Origin: Diacronema lutheri
Taxonomy: Eukaryota > Haptophyta > Pavlovophyceae > Pavlovales > Pavlovaceae
Assembly: GCA_019448385.1 (NCBI GenBank)
Contig: JAGTXO010000006.1
Span: 806,001 to 870,000, forward strand
Reading direction: 5' to 3'
Length of the DNA stretch: 64,000 nt
The notes below the pieces were generated by a model, which had not been told where the DNA came from, did not search any database, and was given only the letters and a program-made list of their open reading frames with translations. The translations under genes were made by a program, and so were the position numbers. This document shows positions 30,094-39,103 of the stretch, in pieces (the first letter of the stretch is position 1; every line of letters starts with the position of its first letter).

Positions 30094-31244
30094 GCGCGGG
30101 CGTTGCCTTGGACGCGGACGTGGAGGCGGCGCAGATTGACATTTTGCAGGTGGATGAGGATGCCGAGCCGGACGCACCGGACGCGCACAGCGACGAGCGG
30201 GATGCGCGCGACGGCGCGGGTGGCGAGAGCAGAGCGCCAACGATCCCACACGCAGCCGTTACGGCGAGGGGTTGTATCACATCGGTGCTCGCTGCTCAGC
30301 AGGGCGTGGGCGCCGCGCACAGCGGCGCAGCGGCCTTGCCCGCCCCGGCCTCAGCGACGCACTGCCCGCCCGGCTCCATGGTGGCCGCCATCCCGAGCAC
30401 AAACGATGTGACCGGGCTCGGGCTCGTGATCGCCGCGAACACGCTCGACGCGTTCGCGCGCGCCACGCCGCCCGGCAGTGCGTCGGCGACGTGCGCACAC
30501 GCGACGGGCGGTGCACAGCCGCCCGCGGACCCAGCCAACGCGCAACCCGCCGCACACGCCGCAGTGGGCGCCGGCGCGGCGTCCGGAGCGCAGACCACGC
30601 CCTGCACCGGCGCGGGCGCGCGGCCCGGCGGCTCGGTCACGTGGTTCGCGGCGGGCTCGGTGCCGGCACCGCCGGCCGGCGCGGCCGGCGCGGCGACCGA
30701 CGCACGCGCCGCGGCGGAGCGGACGGCACGCGCGGAGGCGGAGGCGGCGGCCGACCGCGAGCTCGAGCGGTTGCGCGCGGCGCAGTACAAGGCGCAGCGC
30801 GACGTGGACACAGTGAGCCCCGAGATGCTCGCCGAATGCCATGAGCTGCTCCGCCTCTTCGGCATCCCCGTCGTCGTCGCGCCGATGGAGGCCGAGGCGG
30901 AGTGCGCCGCGCTCGAGCTCGCGGGCCTCGTCGATGGAATCGCAACTGACGATTCGGACGTTTTGCTTTTTGGCGGGAAACACGTGTACCGGCGGCTCTT
31001 CGACCAGCGCCGGCTCGTCGAGCTGATCGAGGCCAAGGACATCTCGTCGGAGCTCGGCCTCACCCGCGTCGACCTCGTCGATCTCGCCCTGCTTCTCGGT
31101 TCTGACTACACAGAGGGTGTGAACGGCGTTGGCATTGTGAACGCGGCGGAAATCGTCGCCGCGTTCCGCGACGCGGGCAGCGGGCAGATTGACCTGCGCG
31201 CCTTCCATCGCTGGGCGGACACACTCATCGACGAGCCGGAGCGC

Positions 31245-31290
<46 letters not shown>

Positions 31291-32348
31291 ATGACGCCGA
31301 CGACGGCGCCGTTGGCGCGGGCGGCGGCGTGGGCGGCGACGACGTGGACGCGCGCCGCGCCAGGCGCACACAGCAGCGCGCGCGCCTCCTCCAGTTCAAA
31401 CGCAAGCACGCAAACATGCGGCGCAGTTGGAGCTTTCCCGACGACTTCCCTTCCGAGCGCGTGCGCCTTGCCTACCTACGGCCGCACGTCGAACTTCCTC
31501 ACGCGGGCGACGACGGCACGCTGCAGCCGCTCGCGTGGCGTATGCCGGACGTTGGCGGCTTGCTCCGCTTCTGCGCGGACAAGATGGGCTGGTCGCACGA
31601 GCAGACGCGCGCGCAGCTCGAGCCTGTGCTCGAGAAGGCCGCCATCACCAGCTCGCAGCAGCGCATTGACGCGCACTTCGCATTCGACCAGCGCTTTGCA
31701 AACTTCCGATCCGCGCGGCTTCAGGGCGCGATTCGTGGGCTGGCGGGCGCTGCGGGCGGCACCGCCGACCACTTGTGCCCGCCGTTGCTACCCGCACCGC
31801 CCGGCGCGGCGCGCAAGCGCAAGCAGCCGGCGAACGCCGACGCGCCGCCGCCCTCCGCCAAGCACAGCGCCGAGCCGAAGAAGGCGCGCGGCGCTCGCGG
31901 CGCGCGCGCGGCCGACGACGATGGCGACCGCGCGGCGCCCAAGGCCAAGCGCGCGCCCACCTCGTTCATGCTGTTCAGCATGGAGCAGCGGCCGGCGCTG
32001 CGCGCGGAGCTGCCGGGCGTGCCTTTGGGTCAGCTCGCGCAGGTCCTCGGCGACCGCTGGCGCGCGCTCAGCCAAGCGGAACGTGACGAGTACAACATGC
32101 GCGCGCGCGCGCTGCGCGACGCACAGCCGGACGCCGCGCGCCCGGACGCGCCGCGCGGCATGGCGGGCGCAAACGGCACCCGGGCCGGCTCAAACGCAGC
32201 GATGGAGGCCGTGCTCGCCTCGTCAAACGCAGCGATGGAGCGCCTGAGCGGCACGCGCGTTGACGAGGTGCCGATGCGCGCGCTCAACTACGGCGACGGA
32301 CGGACGGACGACGCTGGTGCGAACAGCTCAGAGTCAGGCTCAGAGTGA
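27525..32348 (+). CDS. XPG: XPG/Rad2-type repair endonuclease with C-terminal HMG box
   Basis: Single exon, 1,607 residues. The N domain starts at the Met (MGVTGLWDLLAP, then KRIAVDASIWLIQFIKAM, PVLVFDG), which must be the true start since the glycine after Met is catalytic in this family. A roughly 1,000-residue acidic, low-complexity spacer follows, as in XPG/Rad2, with a ubiquitin-interacting motif near residue 585 (DMELGEALSLSL) and Gly-Ala and Asp-Ala repeats. The I domain begins near residue 1097: EAEAECAAL, GIATDDSDVLLFG, LGSDYTEGVNGVG, holding the metal-binding acids and helix-hairpin-helix. XPG cuts 3' of the lesion in nucleotide excision repair. Residues about 1472-1532 are an HMG box (APTSFMLFSMEQRPALR, LGDRWRALSQAERDEY), which is unusual for the family and would add DNA bending or binding. 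No intron is needed. Confidence 0.93.
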
Positions 32349-32575
32349 CATGTGCTGGGCCGTGGGCTGTGTATACATGCGCAAAATTTGCGCAGGCGGC
32401 CGTGGCGTGGCGCCGCGGCGCCGCGCGCCGCGCGCGCGTGCTGAGCCGGCGCCATGCCCGCCGAGCGTAGAGTGGCCTCGCGGCCAACATGGAGGCCATG
32501 GCTGCGCGGCCAGCACCTAGCGCCTCGAGGAGCCGTCGGACGCGCCGAGCAGCCACCGGAGGCGCCGGGCAGCCG
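32349..32575. other. Convergent intergenic region
   Basis: 227 bp between the 3' ends of XPG and adenylosuccinate synthetase. It contains imperfect repeats of a GAGCCGTCGGACGCGCCGAG-type unit around 32528-32580. No gene seen. Confidence 0.5.
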
Positions 32576-34217
32576 TCAAATGTTCACTTGAATCATGTCC
32601 TCGCGGCCGGGGCCAACGCCCACCCACGAAACCGGCACGCCGACGAGCCGCTGGATGGCGCGCAGGTACTCCTGCGCGGCGGCGGGCAGCTGCGCGAAGC
32701 TCGCGCACTTTGAGATATCCTCCTGCCAGCCCGGCATCGTCACGTACTCCACCTCGACGGCGGCGAGGTCGGCGAGGCCGGCGGGCATCGCGCTCGGTGG
32801 GAGCTGCTTGCCGCGCAAGCTGTAGCTGGTCGCGATCTTGAGCTCGGGCAGGCCAGTGAGCACGTCGAGCTTGGTGATGTTGATCGACTCGTACCCGTTC
32901 ACGCACGCCGCGTACTTGACCACCTGCAGGTCGAGCCAGCCGCACCGGCGCGGGCGGCCTGTCGTCGTGCCGTATTCGTGGCCCACGTTGCGCAGCCGCT
33001 GGCCGACATCGTCGTGCAGCTCGGTGGGGAATGGGCCGGCGCCGACGCGCGTGGTGTACGCCTTCACCACGCCGATCACGCAATCCACCTGCTTCGGGTG
33101 GATGCCGAGGCCAGTGAATACGCCGCCGATCGTCGTCGAGCTCGAGGTCACGTACGGGAACGTTCCGAAGTCAATGTCGAGCAGCGCGGCGTTCGCGCCC
33201 TCGATCAGCACGCGCTCGCCGCGCGCGATCGACTCGTGGATGAAGGACGTCGAGTCGACGATCTGCGGCGCGAGGATTTTGGCGTATTCCACGTGCCTGC
33301 CATGCGCCGGCGCACGGGGCTCGGGGCACGGTCGGTCGGTCGGTCGGTCGCAGGGGCGCGCGCGCACACGCCCGCCGGCGCGTCTCTGGGAAGCCACGCG
33401 GGAGCGCAAGATGCATTCGACGCGCGCGCGGCGCGCACCTCTTTATTTCTTCCTCGATGTCGCCGCGCGCGAGCGAGCCGGGGTAGTGTGCGTCCTGGAA
33501 TTTGTAAAGATCGCGCATCTTGCTCGGCAGAGTGCCCACGTCGAGCAGGTCGGTGAAGCGCAAGCCGTTACGGTTGATCTTGGAGGCGTAGCACGGGCCG
33601 ATGCCGCGCTTCGTCGTGCCTGTGCGCGCGCGGGCGCGCGCGCGGCGGAGGGAGCCTGATGAGCCGCGCGCCGCGCAGCGCGACGCGCCGCCGCGCGCCG
33701 CCGCGCGCAAGCGCGCACCGAGCGAACCCGACGCGCTGCTCGACTTCTCGGCCTCGATGAGGCCGTCGATCTCGCGGTGCGTGTCAAGCAACACCGCCGC
33801 GCGATCCGAGATGAACAGGCGCGACAGCGCGGCCGGGTCAAACTCCTTGAGCTGCGCGAGCTCTTCGAGGAGCGTCGGGATGTGCACGACAACGCCGTTG
33901 CCGATCAGGTTCTTGGAGGCGCGGTTCATCATGCCGCACGGCACAAGGTGGAAAGCGTACTTTTTGCCCTCCACCACCAGCGTGTGCCCCGCGTTGGCAC
34001 CGCCGTTGAAGCGCGCGCACACCTGCACCGTCTGCGCGAGGATGTCGACGAGCTTGCCCTTCCCCTCGTCTCCCCACTGGCCGCCGAGGACGACGACCAC
34101 CTTGGCTGAGCTGCCCGTGGTGTCGCTCCGTTTGTATAAGCGCGAGAGCGCGTACAGAGCCGCTCCAGCGGCCACCGCGCCCGCTGCGGCCGCTGCGAGC
34201 CCCCCGCTGCTGAGCAT
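32576..34217 (-). CDS. purA: Adenylosuccinate synthetase
   Basis: Exons 33728-34217, 33439-33619 and 32576-33296 join in phase to 463 residues (introns 33620-33727 with GTTCGG donor, 33297-33438 with GTGCGC donor). Key motifs: GGQWGDEGKGKLVD (catalytic Asp, P-loop), GANAGHTLVVEGKKYAFH (catalytic His), TTKRGIGPCYASK, EGANAALLDIDFGTFPYVT, GRPRRCGWLDL, NITKLDVLTG and a C-terminal VSWVGVGPGRED. It makes adenylosuccinate from IMP, aspartate and GTP in AMP synthesis. About 45 residues precede the core and include a hydrophobic stretch (AAAAAGAVAAGAALYALSRL), suggesting an organelle leader or membrane anchor; another ATG lies at 34259. Divergent from the LPA1-like gene. Confidence 0.95.
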
Positions 34218-34306
34218 CTGCGCCCTGTCGGCGCACCTCCGAGCTGGGCAGGAAGCCAAAACCGAAAAAAAGTTGTGGCTTGGGTGCTCGTGGCGTTAAT
34301 AGCACG

Positions 34307-34819
34307 ATGGCGGCATGTGGCGCGCGGCGCGCGACGATGGTCCTGATGCACTGTCTGTGTCTGTCCTCGTCCATGGGGATGGCGCCGAGGGGCGTCGCGC
34401 GCGTGACGCTGCGTGGTAGAGCAAACGCGCCTCGGCTGGCCGCCGTCGCGTACGAAGGCGAGAAGTTCTCGCGCGAGGTGCGCATGAAGGAGGAGCTGGC
34501 GTCGCCGTTCCGGGGCTTCCGCTTCTTTGCGTACGCGGGCATGCTGCTCGGCGGGAGCACGTCGGGTTACATTGCGCTCACTGGCCTCCTCGCGACGCTC
34601 AGCGGCAGGGAAGGCGTTGTTGGGAAGGACCAGCTCGTCGTCAACTGCGCGGTGAACGCCGGCGTCGTCGCGCTCGCCGCTGTCGGCGTGTGGAACGACC
34701 TGCGTCTGCGCGAGCAGAACCTGGAGCGGATCGCCGAGCGCCTCGCGGCCAAGGCGAGCACGAAGAAGGGCGGCAGCGGAGGCGCTGCGGACGACGACCT
34801 CTTCATCGGCACCAAGTAG
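34307..34819 (+). CDS. LPA1/DUF3493-like thylakoid protein
   Basis: About 170 residues. After a basic, Ser/Cys/Met-rich leader (RATMVLMHCLCLSSS), the core EELASPFRGFRFFAYAG to LATLSG, then VVNCAVNAGVVALAAVGVW and RLREQNLERIAERLAA, fits the DUF3493 domain of low-PSII-accumulation 1 (LPA1/REP27) proteins. These have two transmembrane helices and help D1 synthesis and photosystem II assembly. Here the N-terminal TPR part of plant LPA1 is absent, so it is a short version. The leader is compatible with plastid import, but I cannot tell its type. Start uncertain: ATGs at 34280, 34307 and 34337 are all in frame. It lies between two convergent or divergent housekeeping genes with no shared function apparent. 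Confidence 0.7.
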   Translation: MAACGARRATMVLMHCLCLSSSMGMAPRGVARVTLRGRANAPRLAAVAYEGEKFSREVRMKEELASPFRGFRFFAYAGMLLGGSTSGYIALTGLLATLSGREGVVGKDQLVVNCAVNAGVVALAAVGVWNDLRLREQNLERIAERLAAKASTKKGGSGGAADDDLFIGTK

Positions 34820-34992
34820 CGCCACGGCCCACGACACGGGCGCGCGCGGCCCGCAGTTTCGAGCAAGAGTCGCCCCTCATAGCAACGCTCTGACCGGTTG
34901 TCGCGCTTGACTCAAGTGGGCGTGCGCGCCTCAACGGCGCACGGCTCCACGCGACCACGACCACGTGGACGGGCGATCGTCCGCGATCCACG

Positions 34993-36687
34993 ATGGCCGA
35001 TCGCGACGAGGATGAGCGTGGCCGGCACAACTTTGTCGCCGACCTCGCCGAGGAGACGGGGTTTCCGCGAAGCCTCGTGTCCAAGCTGCTCGACATGTGG
35101 CGCGCCGGCTCGCCCCCGCACTTTACGCACGTCGTCGACGGCGCGCTTCCGCCCGCTGGCCTGAGCGCGATCGTGAGGGACCTTGGCGTGACGCACCCGC
35201 TGCTCCTGCGGTCGGTCGTGCGCGTGATCACGCGCGACGCGCCGGAGGGTGGCGGCCTGGACTTTGCGCGCTTCATGCGCGGCTACGGCTGGCTGCAGAG
35301 TCGCACGCTCGCCGATGCGCTCCCGTTCGTGTTCCGCGTCTTTGACCTCGATGGCGACGGGCGGCTTTCGCGCGCCGAGTTTGAGGAGGTCCTGTCGGCC
35401 GTCATCTCGCTCGGCGGCGCGGACGTGGCGCCGATGCGCCGGCTGATCGAGGCGCAGTTTGCGGAGCATGAGGCCAGCCACCTCACTTACGACCAGTTCT
35501 GCTACTTCGTCTCCGTCAACACGCAGTCTGTGTTTGCCGCGTGCGCGTTCATGCCGCACGTCATGCACTTCTCCGCGTCTGCGCTCGTCGTGCCCAAGGC
35601 ACGGGCAGGCGAAAGCGAGGAGCGCGCGGGCGGCGAGGGCGGCGCGCGCACCGCGTCCGCGTCGGGCGCGCCGGCCGCCGATTCGGACGTGCCCTTCTTC
35701 GACGAATCGTTCGTGTCCGCGCTCGACTCGCTCAAGTCAACGTCGGCCGAGCGCGCAGGCTTCGCCAAGGACAAGGGCAACGACGCGTTCAAAAAGGGGC
35801 GCGCGTTCTGGGCGGTGGCGCTGGAGCACTACAGTCGCGGGCTGCGCGAGCGCTGCGACGATCGCCCAATCAACGCCGCGCTGCTCTCCAACCGCGCGGC
35901 CATTCACCTCTCGCTGAGAAATTACCGCCATGCTCTGAATGACAGTCTCGCCGCGCTCGAGCTCGACCCGCGGAACGCAAAGGCGGCGCGCCGCGCCGCG
36001 CTCAGCGCGCACGCGCTCGGCGAGCTCGAGCATGCCACGCGCACGTGCGCGCTCGCGCTTGAGCTCCTCGAGCGCACAGGCGCAGACACCGCCAGTCCAC
36101 CAACGGCGGACGATGCGCGCGAGTTACGCACGCTCTCCGCCAAGATCGACGCGGCGGCGCACGAGCGCGCCGAGGCGGCAGCGCGCGCACGCGCGAGCGA
36201 GCTCGCGGATGCCGCGCTCGCGCGCGCGATCGTCGCGCGCGCGATCACGCTCGCGCCCTTCCGCGACGAGGCGGCGGAGGCGCAGCTTGTCGGCGCGCAC
36301 TCGGGCGCGCGTGTCTGGTGGGACGACGTTGAGGACGAACTACACTGGCCCGTGCTGCTGCTCTACCCGCAGCACCAGCAGACCGACTATTTGCAGGACG
36401 TGGCCGAGCGCTCGCGCGTCGCCGACCTGCTCGCCGAAGTCCTGCCCGTGGGCGGGCCACGCGCGCCGTGGGACCAGCTTGGCGAATACCGCGAGGACAA
36501 CGTCAACGTGTACATCGCGCCGGGCGAGGAGGGCCAAAAGCCGCGGCAGGTGCCGCTGAGCGCGAGCCTGCTCGAGCTCACGCAAGGGAAGGGGACGATC
36601 ATTGCGGGCATCCCGATGCTCCTCGTGCTCGCGCGCGGATCCGCGTTTGAGCGCGAGTGGCGCCGGCAAGAGGAGCTCGACCCGTGA
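34993..36687 (+). CDS. EF-hand-TTC4/CNS1-type Hsp90 co-chaperone fusion
   Basis: Single exon, 564 residues. Residues about 1-200 form a calcineurin-B/recoverin-like EF-hand module with one canonical loop, DLDGDGRLSRAEFEE (about residue 118), and degenerate partners. After an Ala/Gly/Ser linker, a TPR clamp begins near 255: FAKDKGNDAFKKG, LLSNRAAIHLSLRNYRHAL, LELDPRNAKAARRAAL. A long helix leads to the C-terminal wheel domain of TTC4/Cns1: WPVLLLYPQHQQTDYLQDV (about residue 447) and GKGTIIAGIPMLLVLARGS. TTC4/Cns1 proteins bind the Hsp90/Hsp70 C-termini and support folding of translation factors. An EF-hand front end suggests calcium control; that is an inference, as no linker evidence of a splicing error was found and the frame is continuous. 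Confidence 0.9.
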   Translation: MADRDEDERGRHNFVADLAEETGFPRSLVSKLLDMWRAGSPPHFTHVVDGALPPAGLSAIVRDLGVTHPLLLRSVVRVITRDAPEGGGLDFARFMRGYGWLQSRTLADALPFVFRVFDLDGDGRLSRAEFEEVLSAVISLGGADVAPMRRLIEAQFAEHEASHLTYDQFCYFVSVNTQSVFAACAFMPHVMHFSASALVVPKARAGESEERAGGEGGARTASASGAPAADSDVPFFDESFVSALDSLKSTSAERAGFAKDKGNDAFKKGRAFWAVALEHYSRGLRERCDDRPINAALLSNRAAIHLSLRNYRHALNDSLAALELDPRNAKAARRAALSAHALGELEHATRTCALALELLERTGADTASPPTADDARELRTLSAKIDAAAHERAEAAARARASELADAALARAIVARAITLAPFRDEAAEAQLVGAHSGARVWWDDVEDELHWPVLLLYPQHQQTDYLQDVAERSRVADLLAEVLPVGGPRAPWDQLGEYREDNVNVYIAPGEEGQKPRQVPLSASLLELTQGKGTIIAGIPMLLVLARGSAFEREWRRQEELDP

Positions 36688-36725
36688 CCGTGAGTTGAGC
36701 CGCAAATTCAGAGTCTGAGGCATCG

Positions 36726-36752
36726 CCCCCCCCCCCCCCCCCCCCCCCCCCC
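36726..36752. repeat. 27-base C tract
   Basis: An uninterrupted run of C between the convergent 3' ends of the EF-hand-TTC4 and ankyrin-like genes (gap of 88 bp). It may act in transcription termination of one strand, where it reads as G in the RNA-like strand of the minus gene. Confidence 0.9.
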
Positions 36753-36775
36753 ACCCCACCACCGGTATGCCTAGG

Positions 36776-37634
36776 TCAGACCTCGTCCTTGATGGCCTGT
36801 GCCTTCGCCTTCAACGCCGCGACCTTCGCGGCGATGTCGTCGGGCATTGCACTCGGCGGCTTGGACGGCGAAGGCGGCGCCTCCTCATCCTCGTCGTCGC
36901 CCGCGTCGTCGTACGGCTCGTCCTCGCGCTCGTCGCTGTCCAAGCTGCCGTCTGCGCCGTCCTCCTCGTCCGCAAAGGGCGCCGAGTCCTCCTCGAAGCG
37001 ATCGGCCTGCTGCCGTTTCATCTCCTCGAGCTTCTCGCTGAACTGCTGCAGCATCGCCGGGATGCCCGGCACGCGCTGCTCCGCGTCCGCGATCAGCTGC
37101 GCGAGCTCCTCAGACGAGCCGTCAAACGTGTCGGACGGGCGCGAGCCGCCGCCGTCCGTCTCCGTGTCGCTCACCCCAAAGTGCTTAAAAAGCGCGAGCG
37201 CACTCGGGTTCTTGAACTCGTACGCCCACCACATGGGCCCCCGCCCGTCCTGCGGTGCGCACGCGCGCGAGCCAGACGGAAGGGCGCAGCCCTGCTGAGG
37301 GCCGCGCGACGTGCGCGCGCGGCCGCGCCCAGGGCCGCGCGAGACGCGGCTCGGCGATTGGAACATACCGACGCCCGCAGGTGCGCGTAGCCCGGCTGCG
37401 CGGAGACGGAAAGCGCGAGCAGCGTGTTGAAGTCACCGCCGGAGACTGCTCGCCACGTGTCGGTCAGCACCTGCCCACGCGCGGACGGGGGAGCAGAGCG
37501 GCGAGCGGTGCGCGCGCGCGAGTGTCAAGGCGTTCTACTCGGTAGGCCACGCCTCGTCCGCCGCGCGCAAGCGAGCAGACCGGAGTGTCCTCCCACTGCG
37601 CCGCGAGCACGTGCAAGAGCAGACCGAAGGCCAT
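36776..37634 (-). CDS. Secretory/ER ankyrin-like protein
   Basis: Exons 37581-37634, 37369-37470 and 36776-37249 (introns 37471-37580 and 37250-37368, donors GTCTGC and GTATGT) join in phase to 209 residues. The first exon is a short signal peptide (MAFGLLLHVLAAQWEDTP). Exons 2-3 give an ankyrin-like pair of helices: TDTWRAVSGGDFNTLLAL, then ASDGRGPMWWAYEFKNPSAL. The DGRGP-WWAYE motif is one I associate with small algal and stramenopile secretory ankyrin proteins, from memory only. The last 110 residues are acidic with helical ends (EELAQLIADAEQRVPGIPAM; KVAALKAKAQAIKDEV). No HDEL-type retention signal is visible. Function unknown. Confidence 0.7.
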
Positions 37635-37761
37635 TCTTTGCGCGGTGACGGTGACGCGTTCGATCGTGGGTCGCGCGGTGACGCGTTCCGAGGCTCCCAC
37701 ACGGTACAAAAATAATCATCATAAATTTTGCACCCTTGCGCGGAGCACCGCGCGTGGTCTA

Positions 37762-38092
37762 CAGTGCTCGGCGTTTACGAAAGGCGTTCATGAACGATGA
37801 ATGTGAACAGATGAACGTTCATGAACAGGCGTTCATGAACGCTCATTTAGATCGCGCGCTCGTTCGGACCTGAGGTGCGTAACCGTCGTGAGCAGGGAGG
37901 CCTCGCGCCAGGACCTAATGAACGTTACATAAGGTAAACATTTATATGATTACATGAACGTTCATGAACGTTTGTTCACGCAGGCGACCGTCGAGGCGAT
38001 GTAAATGAACGGTTCGTTCAGGTGTAAACAAGCCCACGGCCCAGTCTAAACGTTCAGAAAATTTCTTCGCTCGGCGTAAACGCCGAGCACTG
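37762..38092. mobile_element. hAT-type MITE, 331 bp, with 8-bp TSD
   Basis: Ends are perfect 18-bp inverted repeats CAGTGCTCGGCGTTTACG. Both sides are flanked by the direct repeat GTGGTCTA (37754-37761 and 38093-38100). CAGTG termini plus an 8-bp target duplication are diagnostic of the hAT superfamily. The interior is AT-rich compared with the host DNA and packed with the palindrome GTTCATGAAC (near 37787, 37818, 37832, 37960) and half-sites ATGAACG, as expected for subterminal transposase-binding repeats. No ORF; non-autonomous. The perfect TSD and TIRs suggest a fairly recent insertion. Confidence 0.93.
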
Positions 38093-38224
38093 GTGGTCTA
38101 ATGAGGCTCCGACCAAAACAGTGTTTCGTCAGGAGAGGACCTGTGGCTGCCCTTAAACCGGGCCATAAGCCCGCAGCGCGGCGCGGCAGAAGCGCTGGCC
38201 GCGCGGCTGGCGCGCGCCAAGGCG

Positions 38225-39067
38225 ATGGCGGAGGAGGCCACGCGCGTCACAGACGCGGCGTCGGCCGAGGTCGCGCGGTTCACGGCGGTCGCCGATGACG
38301 GCGTGGTGGCGCGTTATAAGGCGGCGGATGCGACTGCGACGGCGCCCGCTGCAAGTTGCGAAACGACCGCTGCAGCAGCCACGCTCGACACCGCGCAAGC
38401 CGGCTCGGCCGCCGCCGCCGCAGCCGCCGCCATGGCCGCGAACGTTTTCGGCACGTTTGGCGAGGATGACGAGGCTTTGCTTCCACCGCCGGCGCCTCCG
38501 TCGGCCTGTGCGCGTGCGCCTACTAGCGCGCATAGCCGCGGCTGCAATCCGTCCGGCGGCCCGGGTTCGGGCGCGCCGCGCATGGGCGCGTCCGCCGCGC
38601 GTCCATACGACGCGCGTGCGGGCGCGCGAAAGTCCAAGCGCGGCGGCGCCGGCGCGCGCACTCGGCACGGGGCGGTGGTTGCGCAGCACGACTTCACGAT
38701 GGCGATGGCGATGGCGACGCACCACCACCACGTGGCCTCCGTGGGGCTGCCGCCGCAGTTGCTCGCGCCTGCCGTGCGCATGGGCTGGTGCGCGCCGCCA
38801 CAGCACGTGCACCCCGCGCTCTTGCCTTCGCCGGCGCACGGTGCCATGCTCCTGCCCTTTGCTGGCCTGGGCCAGCACGCGCACGCGTTCGCGCCGGGCT
38901 GGCCGAGGTTCTTCCCGCCTTTGCCGCCAGGCCCGCCTCTGCCGCCGGGCCCGCCTCCACGCCGCGCGCCGCCTGCCGCCCAATTGTACGCGCAGCAGCA
39001 GCACGGGCACGCGCACATCGCGCTGCACCCGGGCTTAGCGCTCGGCGTCAACTTTACAACACAGTGA
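38225..39067 (+). CDS. Low-complexity His/Pro/Ala-rich protein
   Basis: Open frame of 280 residues from MAEEATRVTDAASAEV, helical and Ala-rich for about 70 residues, then a Pro/Gly/His-rich stretch (MATHHHHVASVGLPPQLL; FPPLPPGPPLPPGPPPR; QQQHGHAHIALHPGLALG). No domain recognised. The upstream frame stays Ala/Arg-rich (LARAKAMAEEATR), so the true start or an upstream exon may lie beyond the hAT MITE ending 133 bp before this ATG. Its stop is 36 bp from the stop of TANGO6 on the other strand. It could be an RNA-binding or transcription-type disordered protein, but nothing in the sequence proves that. Confidence 0.45.
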   Translation: MAEEATRVTDAASAEVARFTAVADDGVVARYKAADATATAPAASCETTAAAATLDTAQAGSAAAAAAAAMAANVFGTFGEDDEALLPPPAPPSACARAPTSAHSRGCNPSGGPGSGAPRMGASAARPYDARAGARKSKRGGAGARTRHGAVVAQHDFTMAMAMATHHHHVASVGLPPQLLAPAVRMGWCAPPQHVHPALLPSPAHGAMLLPFAGLGQHAHAFAPGWPRFFPPLPPGPPLPPGPPPRRAPPAAQLYAQQQHGHAHIALHPGLALGVNFTTQ

Positions 39068-39103
39068 CAGACACAGTTCCACCAGCCAGTCTTCTCCTTT
39101 TTC

